Origin: Perkinsela sp. pyNocScin1
Lineage: Eukaryota; Euglenozoa; Kinetoplastea; Prokinetoplastida; Perkinselidae
NCBI GenBank assembly: GCA_964019655.1
Contig: CAXHTR010000001.1
Location: 496,001-560,000, forward strand
Length of the DNA: 64,000 nucleotides
Direction of reading: 5' to 3'
The notes below the pieces were generated by a model that was not told the DNA's origin, made no database searches, and saw nothing but the letters and a program-made list of their open reading frames with translations. Made by a program: the position numbers and the translations under genes. Below are positions 19,697 through 28,969 of the stretch, piece after piece. Within the stretch, counting starts at the first letter, position 1. Each line of letters opens with the position of its first letter.

Positions 19697-20020
19697 GCCT
19701 AGCTTTCTTCACATTATATGAAAAGAGGTTGCGATGCTCTCGTCACGGACTACCAGCTGGACGAGATCGGCGATGCTTTTATCGATGCCATTTGGACTAA
19801 GCTGGCAAAGAAAAAGCCCGAAGAGCAGCTGCGCGTAGAAAATCCTCCTCTGCGCACGGAGGATCTGCAGTACTCTCACATTACCTACAGATATTACCTA
19901 TCTGTGCACACTTACAGATAGTTATAGAGAATCGGAGCTCGATGACACAATCGAGATATTATATACATAAGCGGAGATTCCATTCAAAGTCTGCCAACGT
20001 GCACAGGACACAGCTTAAAC

Positions 20021-20082
20021 AGGAAAGCTATGTCGGCCGGAACAGGACAGTTATGTCCTGAACAGGAAAGCTATGTCGGCCG
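20021..20082. repeat. Short direct repeat before an IS30-like ORF
   Basis: AGGAAAGCTATGTCGGCCG occurs at 20021-20039 and again at 20064-20082, with an intermediate variant (ACAGGACAGTTATGTCCTG) between them. The ATG at 20030 of the IS30-like frame lies inside the first copy. Confidence 0.75.
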
Positions 20083-20712
20083 CGTTGTGATTGAGTACAA
20101 TCACCCTCTTTTCCCCAGAGCACCCGCAGAAATTCTTAAAGAGATGAACAGCCGTCGCGCAGAAAGAGGCGAGAAGCTGCTCGACATAAGTTCTCTACAG
20201 CGTGAGTTGGAGAGATACTTTAAGGAAAAAGAATTCAAGGATAAGCCGTATGATGCCGTGAAAGCTCACAAGATTGCACTTGAAAAGCGCGCGAAAGCTG
20301 GTGGTACAGGCAGACTTCGCACTGACTTCGACTGCCTGACTAAGGTTCTAATTCTTCTCTTGAAGCGAGTCTCTCCGGAGAAAATCGCCCAAGCTTTCGT
20401 AGGTATGCCTGAGTGGGTAAGCGAATCCACTATCGTTCGCTTTTTGAGAGAGGAGTGCGCGAGCGGATCACTCATCAACTTGTGGCGACGGCACCGAGGT
20501 AAGTTTGCCAATGGCTATCCTTTGAAAGCCAACCAAACGCGCATCGTCAATATCGTCGACATTTCTAAGAGACCAGCGATTATTGAAACCGAGAGCGCTT
20601 TGGTGATTTTGAGGGAGACACCATGTTTGGTGCTGGGAAATCAGGCGTCGTTCTCATAATGGTCGAGCGTCGCTCACGAGGCGCGGGGGCAACCTGCCAC
20701 TACGGCGCATGA
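20030..20712 (+). pseudogene. IS30-like transposase, copy 3, frameshifted
   Basis: The first frame (20030-20659) encodes an N-terminal domain (SSLQRELERYFKEKEF, YDAVKAHKIALEKRAKAG), an IS30-type middle (RVSPEKIAQAF, WVSESTIVRFLREE) and VDISKRPAIIE. From about 20599 the homology continues one phase over (FGDFEGDTMFGAGKSG, VVLIMVERRSRG) to a stop at 20712, so a single-base shift lies near 20595. The catalytic first Asp is present; the second Asp and Glu are missing. The order of parts matches bacterial IS30-family transposases. Confidence 0.72.
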
Positions 20713-20734
20713 CGCAGGCAATTCCGAAGAAGCT

Positions 20735-21333
20735 TTGTCTTCGACGGACAGCCAAAATGAAATGCTTTTTGAGTTATCGCAAGCAGCAGCAATTCCATCC
20801 ATTTTGTATAACTCTGTCCGCGACATACATTTGCCGATCGTCGTCAGTGCGGAGCTCCGTCATCGACACATGATGAATACGGTCCAGAATGTAAAGTTTT
20901 ATCAGCCGTATTTTTTGGGATGCGGGTTCACTTATTACATTGGACGTGATGGTGTGCAGCATCCTTGTTGTATTGTTTGCAAAGGCAAATGTCTTAAGGC
21001 AATAACTGCTTAGCAAAAAGGAGTCTTTTGATGCATATTCGAGGCAATCATCAGGACTTAGCCGAACTTCACGAGAGGGAAATTTTTAAGATTTTCAAGA
21101 AGGCACGAGAGCAGCTTCCGTCGGACACCTCGTACGTATTGAATCAGATCGCAATGCAGAGTCCCGGGCAAAATTCGCCCGCTACAGAGTCTTCTTTTTC
21201 TATTTCAGATGAGATTACCAATGATACCGATCTCGCCAATGGTGAAACGTTATTTAGTGTTCGAGGGCTTCCCTTCGCGGCTTGTTTGGAGTTTTTCCGC
21301 GGTCTTGCTCGTGTACTACAGCCCAGGGCCTAG
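20735..21333 (+). pseudogene. hAT transposase remnant 2 (N-terminal BED part)
   Basis: The first phase ends in a BED-type finger (DGVQHPCCIVCKGKC); after a phase change the finger's histidine half continues (AKRSLLMHIRGNHQDL) and leads into EIFKIFKKAREQL. C-x2-C followed by H-x5-H fits a BED finger. The frame at 20735 begins with TTG and not ATG. Downstream it runs into the duplicated GTGTACTACAGCCCAGGGCC segment, so the catalytic part has been lost. Confidence 0.6.
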
Positions 21334-21690
21334 CCCCACGTAGAGAATACGAAGCGCTTGTCAGCCATGGCGCTCTGCGCATGGCTGAGCCGGCCTTCGA
21401 AACTGACTCTCTGCCATGCCTGAAACTATCCCTTACTTACCCTTTGTAGGGTAAGATGGTAGCCTTGTATTCGCTAATGCTCCTTTCGCCGAGTTTGAAT
21501 ATCGCATAACCCTGCTTTGCAGCCATAGTTTGTGAGATCAACGATTCCACTGATCAGCATGTCTTCGAAAAAATAATCGAAGCAACAGCGCTCGAGCGTA
21601 CTCGAGAATCTCGCCGCGAGGTAACTGCTCGTTCGATTACGCATGATCTGCGAAAGAATCGAACCGGAAACCTCCGAAGCCCAACGACGA
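21309..21690 (+). repeat. Unclassified dispersed segment, copy 2
   Basis: Second copy of the segment at 18395-18725. It has an extra stretch of about 60 bases between the two shared blocks. The plus strand of the second block reads FEKIIEATALERTRES and VTARSITHDLRKNRTG. Confidence 0.55.
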
Positions 21691-21759
21691 GATGACGCGA
21701 GATTGATAATCTCACTAGATAAGCGGAAAGACACAGATGATTCACATGGGGAAAGAATG

Positions 21760-22217
21760 CGAATGATGAGGTTATACCGATTTGCTTTATTTGTGGCGAG
21801 AAGAAATCCACGAACTTTATGAGAGAGGAACCGATATCAAAACATTTTGAAGCTCACATGAAAAAGCGCGCAAACACAGATAAAGATATCGAGCATCATC
21901 ATGTGTAGCACATCGCGAGATATAAGTTGCCTCACGCTATCGCTGAGGATTTCTTAATCCCGTATGTTAGACATTATGTACGCGCTTTCGCCGGGTCTCG
22001 TTGGCTATCGAAGGGCCCTGTTATGAAGCGTTTTTATTTACTTATTGATGAGATTTCTGGTTTTTTCGAAGCTTACAATTTTGCAGCACGGGATAAGCTT
22101 GTTGGACTTTTTAAGCCTCGCCTTGCATACCTCTGCGATATTTTTGAAGAGCTGAACGCTCTCAATAAGTCTTCTTTCACGAATTCCTTAGCGAATAGTT
22201 GCCGTCGGTCGGTATAA
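21760..22217 (+). pseudogene. hAT transposase remnant 3, internally deleted
   Basis: It begins with a BED finger (PICFICGEKKSTNFMREEP, SKHFEAHM), then HAIAEDFLIPYVRHYVR, and jumps directly to SRWLSKGPVMKRFYLL and RLAYLCDIFEELNALN. Compared with remnant 4, the whole catalytic middle including LDESTD is missing. This is the structure expected of a non-autonomous internal-deletion derivative. Confidence 0.68.
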
Positions 22218-22429
22218 ACGCCCAGTCGATGAATCTGGCCTCTGAGAAAGCCATGCGCGCGCAGCTATCCGCATTCTATCCGTTCCATTGATGGATATTA
22301 GCCGCATTGCTTTTCATACTCGGAAGTTTTACGCTCACAGGACATGCTGTGCATCACTGATCTCTATCTACTAAAGGTGTTCATCTCCCTTGATAACCTT
22401 TCTCAATGCCAGAATTGAGAAAGTTTAAA

Positions 22430-23679
22430 AAGATATGTGCAAATAGTGCTTTTCATCACAGGTGATGATCTTCCGATATGTGTGCTATGTCCAGAAGAGT
22501 TTACTGTGCACATGATGCGGGAGGACAAAATCAAGCATCATTTCGGAACTTTTCATAAATTGCCAGAAAACACTCCTACTGAAAACAGGAAGAAAGTTGA
22601 GGCATTTAAAAAGCGTCCGACGCTTTCGAATTTCGTCATATCTCAGGGATGGATAGAAAGCGAGTCGTACATTGTGGCCAAGCACGTTGTTTAATGCAAG
22701 CCTCCGCACACTGTTGCCGAGGACTTCTTATTCCCATGTATGAAGGAAGTTCTCGAGACGTGCGCTGAGAAGAAGACGATCGATCGAATATCCTCCCTAA
22801 ACTACAGCAACAATTTGGTGAGTCGCTATTCTAAAGGCATGGGAGCGTTCGTCGAGTGGAAAGTTGTTAGAGGCATTCTCACCTCGAAGGGTCAGATCAG
22901 CCTTCAGCTCGACGAATCCACGGACGTTGCAAGCATTCGCCACCTTATTTGCGACGTGAGATTTACAGATGGTGAAGACATCCAAGAGCAGCTTCTCTTC
23001 TGTGAGCCCCTCGACAACGGTGGAACTGCTGAAGAAATCATGCGAATCCTGAATAAATTTCTGGAAGACCATAAAATAGCATAGAGTCGTGTTTCTTCAC
23101 TGTGTTGCGATGGAGCGAATGTAATGTCTGAGAAAGATTTTGGCTTGTTTGGCTTGATAAAGCGCTAAAATCTGGCCATAGAATTCAGCCACTGCGCATT
23201 ACACTCGGCATGCGCTTGCCATGAGAACGCTTCCAGAAAAAGGGGCTTTGAAAAAGGTCCTTGAAACCCTTGCGCAGATTGTGAACTTTGTTCGAAGAAG
23301 TGCGAATCGGAAAGTGCTATTTCGAAATTTTTGCCAAGCCATGGGAGCGAGGTACGAGTACATTTTGTACCACTCAGACCCCAGATGGCTCTCATGTGGA
23401 TACGTCGTGGATCGCGTTCTGGTGTGCTCAGACGAAGTAAGGGACTATTTGCGCGAGAATGGTGCACCTGAGCTGACTGCAGAGTTTGATGGGCCCTATT
23501 TCATCGTTCGCCTGGGATATCTGTGTGCTATCTTCAAAGCGCTTAATCAGCTTCCGTATCTATCTATCTTGGGTAAGGGCCAACTCCCTTCACGAAGAGC
23601 TTGCGATTTGGCCATGCGCTTGCAGTATTTTGAGACAACAATTGCCTCTGGTCGGTATAAACGCCCAGTCGATGAATAA
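22430..23679 (+). pseudogene. hAT transposase remnant 4, nearly full length
   Basis: Order of parts: BED finger (PICVLCPEEFTVHMMRED, KHHFGTFH), AEDFLFPCMKEVLETCAEK, SLQLDESTDVASIRHLI, EEIMRILNKFLEDH, then after a stop CCDGANVM and HCALHSACA, then RTLPEKGALKKVLETLAQI, YHSDPRWLSCGYVVDR and LGYLCAIFKALNQL. This is the ZBED5/SCAND3-type hAT layout. Stops near 22692 and 23082 and a phase change near 23220 break it. It ends before the C-terminal dimerisation domain. Confidence 0.75.
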
Positions 23680-24105
23680 AGCTTCATTCCGAAGCAACCG
23701 TATCCCTTGCTATGTGCTGCAGAGTAAATTTCCATGATACACGAGCTGGTGGACGTAAATGTCCCCAACGCAGATAATACGAAAACCTTTGCAGTACTCC
23801 GTATCTATCTTTGTGTCCCTTCCTCTATGCAAAGATTGCACGCACAGCGCACAGCTCATCATTAGTACACATAAAAAGAGAATAAAAGGTGAGCTATGTG
23901 TGGACCCATCTTTATCATACCAAATACCTACAGACTGCAAAATGGCGATGTACTTGATGACTGGACCATACAGAAAGATCACATGTGCGACTTGTGCATT
24001 TTGTGTGAAGCAACAAGAGCATCAGAAAGCGCGCTTGCCAGAAAGTGGCTAAATTCTCTATGCTTTGCCATTTCGCCAGCCATGCCTGACCGCATCCCGC
24101 CAGTT

Positions 24106-25299
24106 CTAAAAATTCGCAAAGTCGACTGTCGACGGGTACGGCTGCGTGATGGGGAACACCAAGATCCGGAAAATGCCCTCGAATACACGCATGATGCCAG
24201 AGACTATTGATTTGAGCACATACGCAACCCCGCTGTATACTGAACGCGGGACGCTCACCGGGTCCTTCTTCTTCCTCACAGGTGTCCCCTGCAGAATGCT
24301 CTCCTCGAGCATTGACAGCTCATCGACATCATTCGCCATGATCGACGACACGTCGAGCGGCGGCAGCCCCTGGTCGTCGTATTCTGTGTGAAACGACCCA
24401 TCATCGTCGAACATGCCGCTGTCGTCCCTCGGGTCGACGTAGGAATGTGAGTAGTCCCCGAACGTCGCGTGGTGCTCCGACACGGAGTGCGAGAGGGGCA
24501 GGTGCGACCTGCTCATCGAGCTTTCTTCAGTCTCGTACGTATCATGCTCAAAAGACGTCCACGTCGAGTCGTCCTCGGGGTCGTCGATCTGCCCGCCGAG
24601 CTCAGGCAGAAGGTTGCGCCGCGCCGAGGGGCGCTCACGGTACACCGAGTCCCCGTGGAACCCGCTCTGCTCTAGCGAGTCCGGGTGCGGCGACATCGAC
24701 TCGCCCTCGGGGTACCCGAGCACGGCGCGGTGCATGCCAAAGACAACGAGCTTCTCGCCGCCGTGGCCAACGATGCGCTCGAAGTTATTCCCCTCGATCT
24801 TGAGCGCGTGCAGCGCGCGGGGCACCGCCGAGAGGTCGACGGTCCCCGACAGCGCGTTGTGCTCGATGCCGAGCACCGTGAGCTTTGGGGGCAGCGCGGC
24901 CCACTCGATGGCCCCTGTGAGCCGATTCTGGCGCGCCATGAGCACAAGCAGGGTGCGTGGGAGGCCGGCCGCGTCGAGGGACCCCTCGAGCGCGTTGGTC
25001 TCGACGCGGAGGGCGAAGAGCGAGTCCGGGACCTCCCTAAAGTCGATCGTGCCGCCGAAGCCCTGGTCGTTCCACTCGATGCTCTTGATCTGCGTGCGCT
25101 TCTTGATGGCGAAGAACTTGACGCCCGGCCAGAGGGTGACGGGTAGAAAGTACTCTTCCAGGGGGTCACGTGCCCCGCCGGCGTGGATGCGGAATATTGA
25201 AGTGTTTTCGAAATTGGAGACGAGGGACTCCATCTGGGTTTGAAGGATTTCGAGCTCCGCTGGCGGGGCCTCGGCACTCAAAAGGGTATGGACAAGCAT
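24106..25299 (-). CDS. LRR protein with acidic linker and membrane segment
   Basis: 397 residues. The leader is MLVHTLLSAEAPP. The cap region keeps only the Trp (VTLWPGVKFF); both cysteines are lost. About five LRRs (VPDSLFALRVETNALEG, LPRTLLVLMARQNRLTG, LPPKLTVLGIEHNALSG, VPRALHALKIEGNNFER) occupy residues 85-180. A linker of about 150 residues rich in Ser, Asp and Glu follows, then RKKK and a C-terminal hydrophobic segment (VAYVLKSIVSGIMRVFEG, FRILVFPI). It is the only LRR gene here with a likely C-terminal anchor, so it could display LRRs on a membrane with the leader outside. Confidence 0.82.
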   Translation of the reverse strand: MLVHTLLSAEAPPAELEILQTQMESLVSNFENTSIFRIHAGGARDPLEEYFLPVTLWPGVKFFAIKKRTQIKSIEWNDQGFGGTIDFREVPDSLFALRVETNALEGSLDAAGLPRTLLVLMARQNRLTGAIEWAALPPKLTVLGIEHNALSGTVDLSAVPRALHALKIEGNNFERIVGHGGEKLVVFGMHRAVLGYPEGESMSPHPDSLEQSGFHGDSVYRERPSARRNLLPELGGQIDDPEDDSTWTSFEHDTYETEESSMSRSHLPLSHSVSEHHATFGDYSHSYVDPRDDSGMFDDDGSFHTEYDDQGLPPLDVSSIMANDVDELSMLEESILQGTPVRKKKDPVSVPRSVYSGVAYVLKSIVSGIMRVFEGIFRILVFPITQPYPSTVDFANF

Positions 25300-25432
25300 T
25301 ACTGAAAGGATCTTGATAGGATACGAATTCCAAAGGATTAGAAATTCCGAAAAAATGAAATTTTCACAGATTAGCTACGCTCGGGAGCAACGGCTGTATT
25401 TTGACACTGGGATTCGTATGTTTCAGATTCTG

Positions 25433-26266
25433 TTATTCGTTCGTTTCGAGTTTGAGGTCCGCGAGCTTCGCCTCGACGGCCTGGTCCTCGGGCGCGTCCT
25501 CCTTCCAGAGCATGAGGTTGTCGCGCAGGAGGTGGAGGATGAGCGAGCTCTCCTTGTACGCCTCCTCGTCGAGCGTCTCGATGCCCTTGACGCCCTCCTC
25601 GAAGGCGCGCTTCGCCATCTCGACGCCTTTTTCAGTTTCTTTCATGATTTCGTAGTAGAACACCGAGAAGTTGAGGGCGAGGCCGAGGCGGATCGGGTGC
25701 ATCGCGCTGAGGTGCGGCGTCGCGACGCCGAGCGCCTCGGTGTACGCGGTGAGGGCCCGCGCCTTGCTTAGCGCGCTCGCGTCGCCGCTCGCCGTCGTCT
25801 CGGCGCGGTAGCGGTGGTAGTCGCCCTGCATCTTGAGGTAGAAGACGCGGACCTCGGCGAGCTCGGGGCTGAGATCGTCGGCCTGCGCGGCGGGCAGGAG
25901 CACGTCGGCGACGACGCGTTCAACCTCGTCGCAGATGCCCTGGATCTCCCGCTCGACGACCTCGCGATAGCTCGTGAGGAGCGGCAGGTGGTCCTTGGCG
26001 ACTGCGTCACCGCTCTCGCGCTCTTTCTGCTCGAGGGTGAAGAGCGTGCGCCAGCTCACGCGGCGAGTCCCAATGATGTTTTTGTAGGCGACGCTCAGGA
26101 GGTTGCGCTCGTCCGCGCTGAGGAGAACTGGCTTGTCCTCGGCCTGCTTGAGGCTGATGAGGGCCTTGATGTAGCGGACCATCTCGTCGAAGCGCTCGCA
26201 GTGCTCGGCGATCTTGGCCATGAAGAGGAGCTCGGGGACGGTCGTTGGCATCAAATCGGTTGACAT
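25433..26266 (-). CDS. 14-3-3 protein
   Basis: 277 residues, the usual all-helical 14-3-3 length plus a longer tail. Diagnostic blocks: AEHCERFDEMVRYIKAL near the N-terminus, RNLLSVAYKNIIGTRRVSWR (the family signature), FYYEIMKETEKGVEMAKRAF, and YKESSLILHLLRDNLMLW near the end. The phosphopeptide groove residues (K of the AYKN block, R and Y of the central block) appear present. It acts as a cytosolic dimer binding phosphoserine/threonine clients. The inserted segment SGDASALSKARA near residue 180 is unusual. Confidence 0.96.
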   Translation of the reverse strand: MSTDLMPTTVPELLFMAKIAEHCERFDEMVRYIKALISLKQAEDKPVLLSADERNLLSVAYKNIIGTRRVSWRTLFTLEQKERESGDAVAKDHLPLLTSYREVVEREIQGICDEVERVVADVLLPAAQADDLSPELAEVRVFYLKMQGDYHRYRAETTASGDASALSKARALTAYTEALGVATPHLSAMHPIRLGLALNFSVFYYEIMKETEKGVEMAKRAFEEGVKGIETLDEEAYKESSLILHLLRDNLMLWKEDAPEDQAVEAKLADLKLETNE

Positions 26267-26475
26267 TTTTTAGAAAATTGAATTTATTGAGAAAAAAAAT
26301 TTTGCTGCGCATTTCTTTGTAATAAACCTTAAAGTGTATCACACAATACGAGCCACTGGATTGAAGGAGAAATGCACATTTCAAGCAGTGGCGGGCGCAC
26401 GGGGTGTTCTATGGCTAAAATATACTAAACTATTGGACTGAAAGGGGGTGTGTCTCGTGGTCTGTGTCGGCGGGC

Positions 26476-26907
26476 CTACTGGAAGTACGACAGGTACTTC
26501 TCGACGTGCGCCTTGATGCAGTCGGCGTACTGCACTTGGAGGTAGTAGGCGCCGTAGCAGAGCGCGACCTGGATGGCGAGGACGTACGCGAAGCGCCAGA
26601 CGAGCGACACGATCTCGCACCAGCGGTTCTCAGCGACACCGAGGTTCTTGGCGACGGGCTGCGCGGAGACGCGGGGCTTCGGGCTCACGACCTTCTCGGC
26701 GGAGGTCGACTTGGAGCGGCGCGTGGCCTTCGGGGTCGGCTCAGCAGCCTTCTTGGCGGTAGCCGGCTTCTTTGCAGCGGGTGACTTCTTCGGGGTGGTC
26801 TTCGGGGACGGCGTGGCCTTTGCCGGCGTCTTGGAGCGTGTCACTGGGGAGGCCTTGGCGGCCTTGGAGCCGGAGCGCTTCGTGGCAGATGGCTTCTTTG
26901 GTGGCAT
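26476..26907 (-). CDS. Histone-H1-like tail with membrane segment
   Basis: 143 residues. The first 90 are Lys/Ala/Pro/Ser/Thr-rich with repeated S/T-P-K motifs (SPVTRSKTPAK, TPSPKTTPKKSPAAKK), typical of histone H1 tails and of kinetoplastid H1. The last 45 contain a hydrophobic stretch (SLVWRFAYVLAIQVALCYGA, about residues 103-122) and a short amphipathic end. An H1-type DNA-binding tail joined to a membrane segment suggests a chromatin tether at the inner nuclear membrane; this is inference. It could instead be a basic membrane protein of another compartment. The ATG at 26907 is the only sensible start. Confidence 0.7.
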   Translation of the reverse strand: MPPKKPSATKRSGSKAAKASPVTRSKTPAKATPSPKTTPKKSPAAKKPATAKKAAEPTPKATRRSKSTSAEKVVSPKPRVSAQPVAKNLGVAENRWCEIVSLVWRFAYVLAIQVALCYGAYYLQVQYADCIKAHVEKYLSYFQ

Positions 26908-27473
26908 AATTGACTGTATAAGATTAGGGAAAAAAGTTTATGAAGGAAGTGCGCTGCCTTTGTTTTACTAAAAACGCTTAAAGCAATGCGCTGTGTACAC
27001 GAAGACTACACGAAAGGCTTGAGCCTCTCGCTATTTGCATACTGCTCTTGATAGCAAGCCAGTATATCCCCAGCTTTCCACAGCAGCCTTGGAAACGCTT
27101 CATTTTGGGAGTGCTCTTCAAAGGACTACGTGATTCTGAAGAAATCTGGCCAAGTTACTATGTGGCCTTTATGTTGATGCTCAGGTGGATTGGCCTATTG
27201 ACCGGGCAACCCTTGCTATATCCTTCATCTATTGAAGCCCATTGCCCCGCAACCACGATAAGTGCACAAGTTATGAAGAAGACATTGTATTAGCTCAGTA
27301 TCTGCGCTTTCCATGCAATATTCGCTTCTTGTGCGCTGCGAGATAAAGCTATATCGAACATGCATAGCGATAGTCTTCATAATGCTTCTCCTTTCATACA
27401 GGGACATCACTCTTTGACACCAAAGCCATTTTTGCTCCTTTTCTGCTACTTCTTCTAAAAACTATCCCCTACG
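26908..27473. other. Intergenic, no gene seen
   Basis: One plus frame (27048-27293) starts with TTG and lacks recognisable features. Probably 5' and 3' flanks of the neighbouring minus-strand genes. Confidence 0.35.
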
Positions 27474-28772
27474 CTACATCTCTGGGTTGATGTACAAGTG
27501 GATAGTCTTGTCGCGCAGCGCCGTCAGCAGCAAGTTGTCCCGCTTGTTCAGCGCCATCGCGAGCACGCCACGCTGCTGCTCGTCAAAGCTCGCTGCCTTC
27601 GAGAGGTTACCCGATGCGGCCTTGCGCTCGATGTCGGCGACCGACTGCTCGCGCTTCTCGAGGTAGCACTCTGACGTGGCCCAGTCGTGGAACCGCAGCG
27701 CGCCGCTGGCGTGGCCCGTCACGTAAAACTCGCCGGACGACGCGAGGCCAGCACAGTTGAGCGAGTCCGTCGCGGTGCTCTTGGGCAAAGTGTACCCGCT
27801 GGCCTGCCGGAGGTGCGTGCCCTCGGGGAGCTTCCAGAAGCGCGTGCTGTCTGAGCTTAGACTGGTATAAACGTACTCGCTCGGGTGGAGAAAAGCGCTC
27901 CGCACGCCTTTGGCATGGTACTTCATCGCATTCTGGCGGTTCTCTTCAGTGCCTCTGCCCGCCGTGAGGTCCCAGAAGCGCACTGTGCCGTCGGACCCGC
28001 CGGTGATTATCTGCGGCTCTGTCGGCTGTGCGCATATAGTCTCGACAGTGCCCTCATGGCCGAAGAACGTGAAGACGCACTGGCTGCACCGAATGTCCCA
28101 CACGCGAACGGCCCCATCGCTCCCGCCACTGACGAGGAGGTAGGGCACGTGCGGGTGTGTCGCCAGCGCGTTGACACAGCCCAGCGACCCGTGGAGCTTG
28201 GCCACAGTCTGGTTGACGTTGCCAGCGAGCTTGGATGCGTGCACAGGGCCATCCACGTCGCGTTCCCTGCCGCCCTGAAGGTCCCAAATACGAATATCGC
28301 GGTCCTCGCCGGCGCTAAAGAGGTACGGGTACGCAGTAGAGGTCGCCAGCGCGTGGATACCGGCGGTGTGGCCGGTCAGCGTCAGCTGGCACGAGCCCAG
28401 GAGGCCCTCCCAGCACTTGATCGTGCAGTCGGCCCCGGCGGTGTAGAACAAATTGCTGTTGGCGGTCGCCTGAAAGTTCGCGTCGCTCGAGAAGTCGATG
28501 CCGGTGTTGTTGGGGTCGGCGGCGATGCAGCGGACGATGGCCGTGTGGCCAGAGATGACGCGCTGGAGCTTCCACGCCTTCCGGGGCTCTATGGCAGTGT
28601 TTTGTTGGGCTATCAGCGCGCCTGATGTATTGCTCGCACTCTCTGGGGCGACTGGCGCAGCGGGCAGCGAGCGGTGCACAAAGTACAGATTTCTGCGGGC
28701 GCGGAGCTCTTCGGGGTGGTACGGCACGATCGTGCGGTAGTCGAAGGGGAGCAAAGGGTATGCGGATTCCAT
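27474..28772 (-). CDS. PRL1: Splicing factor PRL1/PLRG1/Prp46 (WD40)
   Basis: 432 residues, seven WD40 repeats from about residue 65 to the end. The first repeat begins KAWKLQRVISGHTAIVRCIA, matching the PRL1 signature (W..RVI.GH...VR..A). Later repeats have the family order: LTLTGHTAGIHALA, FSAGEDRDIRIWDL, LVSGGSDGAVRVWDIR, PQIITGGSDGTVRFWDL. It is a component associated with the Prp19/NineTeen complex that stabilises the activated spliceosome. In a kinetoplastid-type nucleus it would serve trans-splicing with Snu114, also in this window. The N-terminal extension is shorter than in plants and animals. Confidence 0.93.
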   Translation of the reverse strand: MESAYPLLPFDYRTIVPYHPEELRARRNLYFVHRSLPAAPVAPESASNTSGALIAQQNTAIEPRKAWKLQRVISGHTAIVRCIAADPNNTGIDFSSDANFQATANSNLFYTAGADCTIKCWEGLLGSCQLTLTGHTAGIHALATSTAYPYLFSAGEDRDIRIWDLQGGRERDVDGPVHASKLAGNVNQTVAKLHGSLGCVNALATHPHVPYLLVSGGSDGAVRVWDIRCSQCVFTFFGHEGTVETICAQPTEPQIITGGSDGTVRFWDLTAGRGTEENRQNAMKYHAKGVRSAFLHPSEYVYTSLSSDSTRFWKLPEGTHLRQASGYTLPKSTATDSLNCAGLASSGEFYVTGHASGALRFHDWATSECYLEKREQSVADIERKAASGNLSKAASFDEQQRGVLAMALNKRDNLLLTALRDKTIHLYINPEM

Positions 28773-28969
28773 TGCTACTACGATGGGGTGCTATTGCATG
28801 AGAGTTGGGAGTGAAATTCAAGTAATTTTATTAGATAATGTGCGCAGATTAGTCCAAAATAGCAAAATTTTTCGTAAAGTTACTTCAGGTACATGGATGC
28901 GGCTCTGACTCTGTCCTTAGCCCAAAATTCCAACGCGCTGTCACCCCACCCCCTTGCATTTATAAAAAA

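Larger units (their letters stand above)
16786..23750 (+). mobile_element. Transposon graveyard: IS30-like and hAT remnants
   Basis: About 7 kb of broken plus-strand reading frames, flanked by minus-strand housekeeping and LRR genes. It holds at least three IS30-type transposase fragments and four hAT/BED-type fragments, plus two copies of an unclassified segment. Almost every frame is interrupted by stops or frameshifts, so no autonomous element is evident. No terminal inverted repeats or target-site duplications could be assigned by eye. The opposite strand and decay contrast with the intact neighbours. Confidence 0.8.

Noticed and set aside
27048-27293. Plus-strand frame of 81 codons between two minus genes
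   Set aside because: Begins with TTG, against the direction of the block, no domain.
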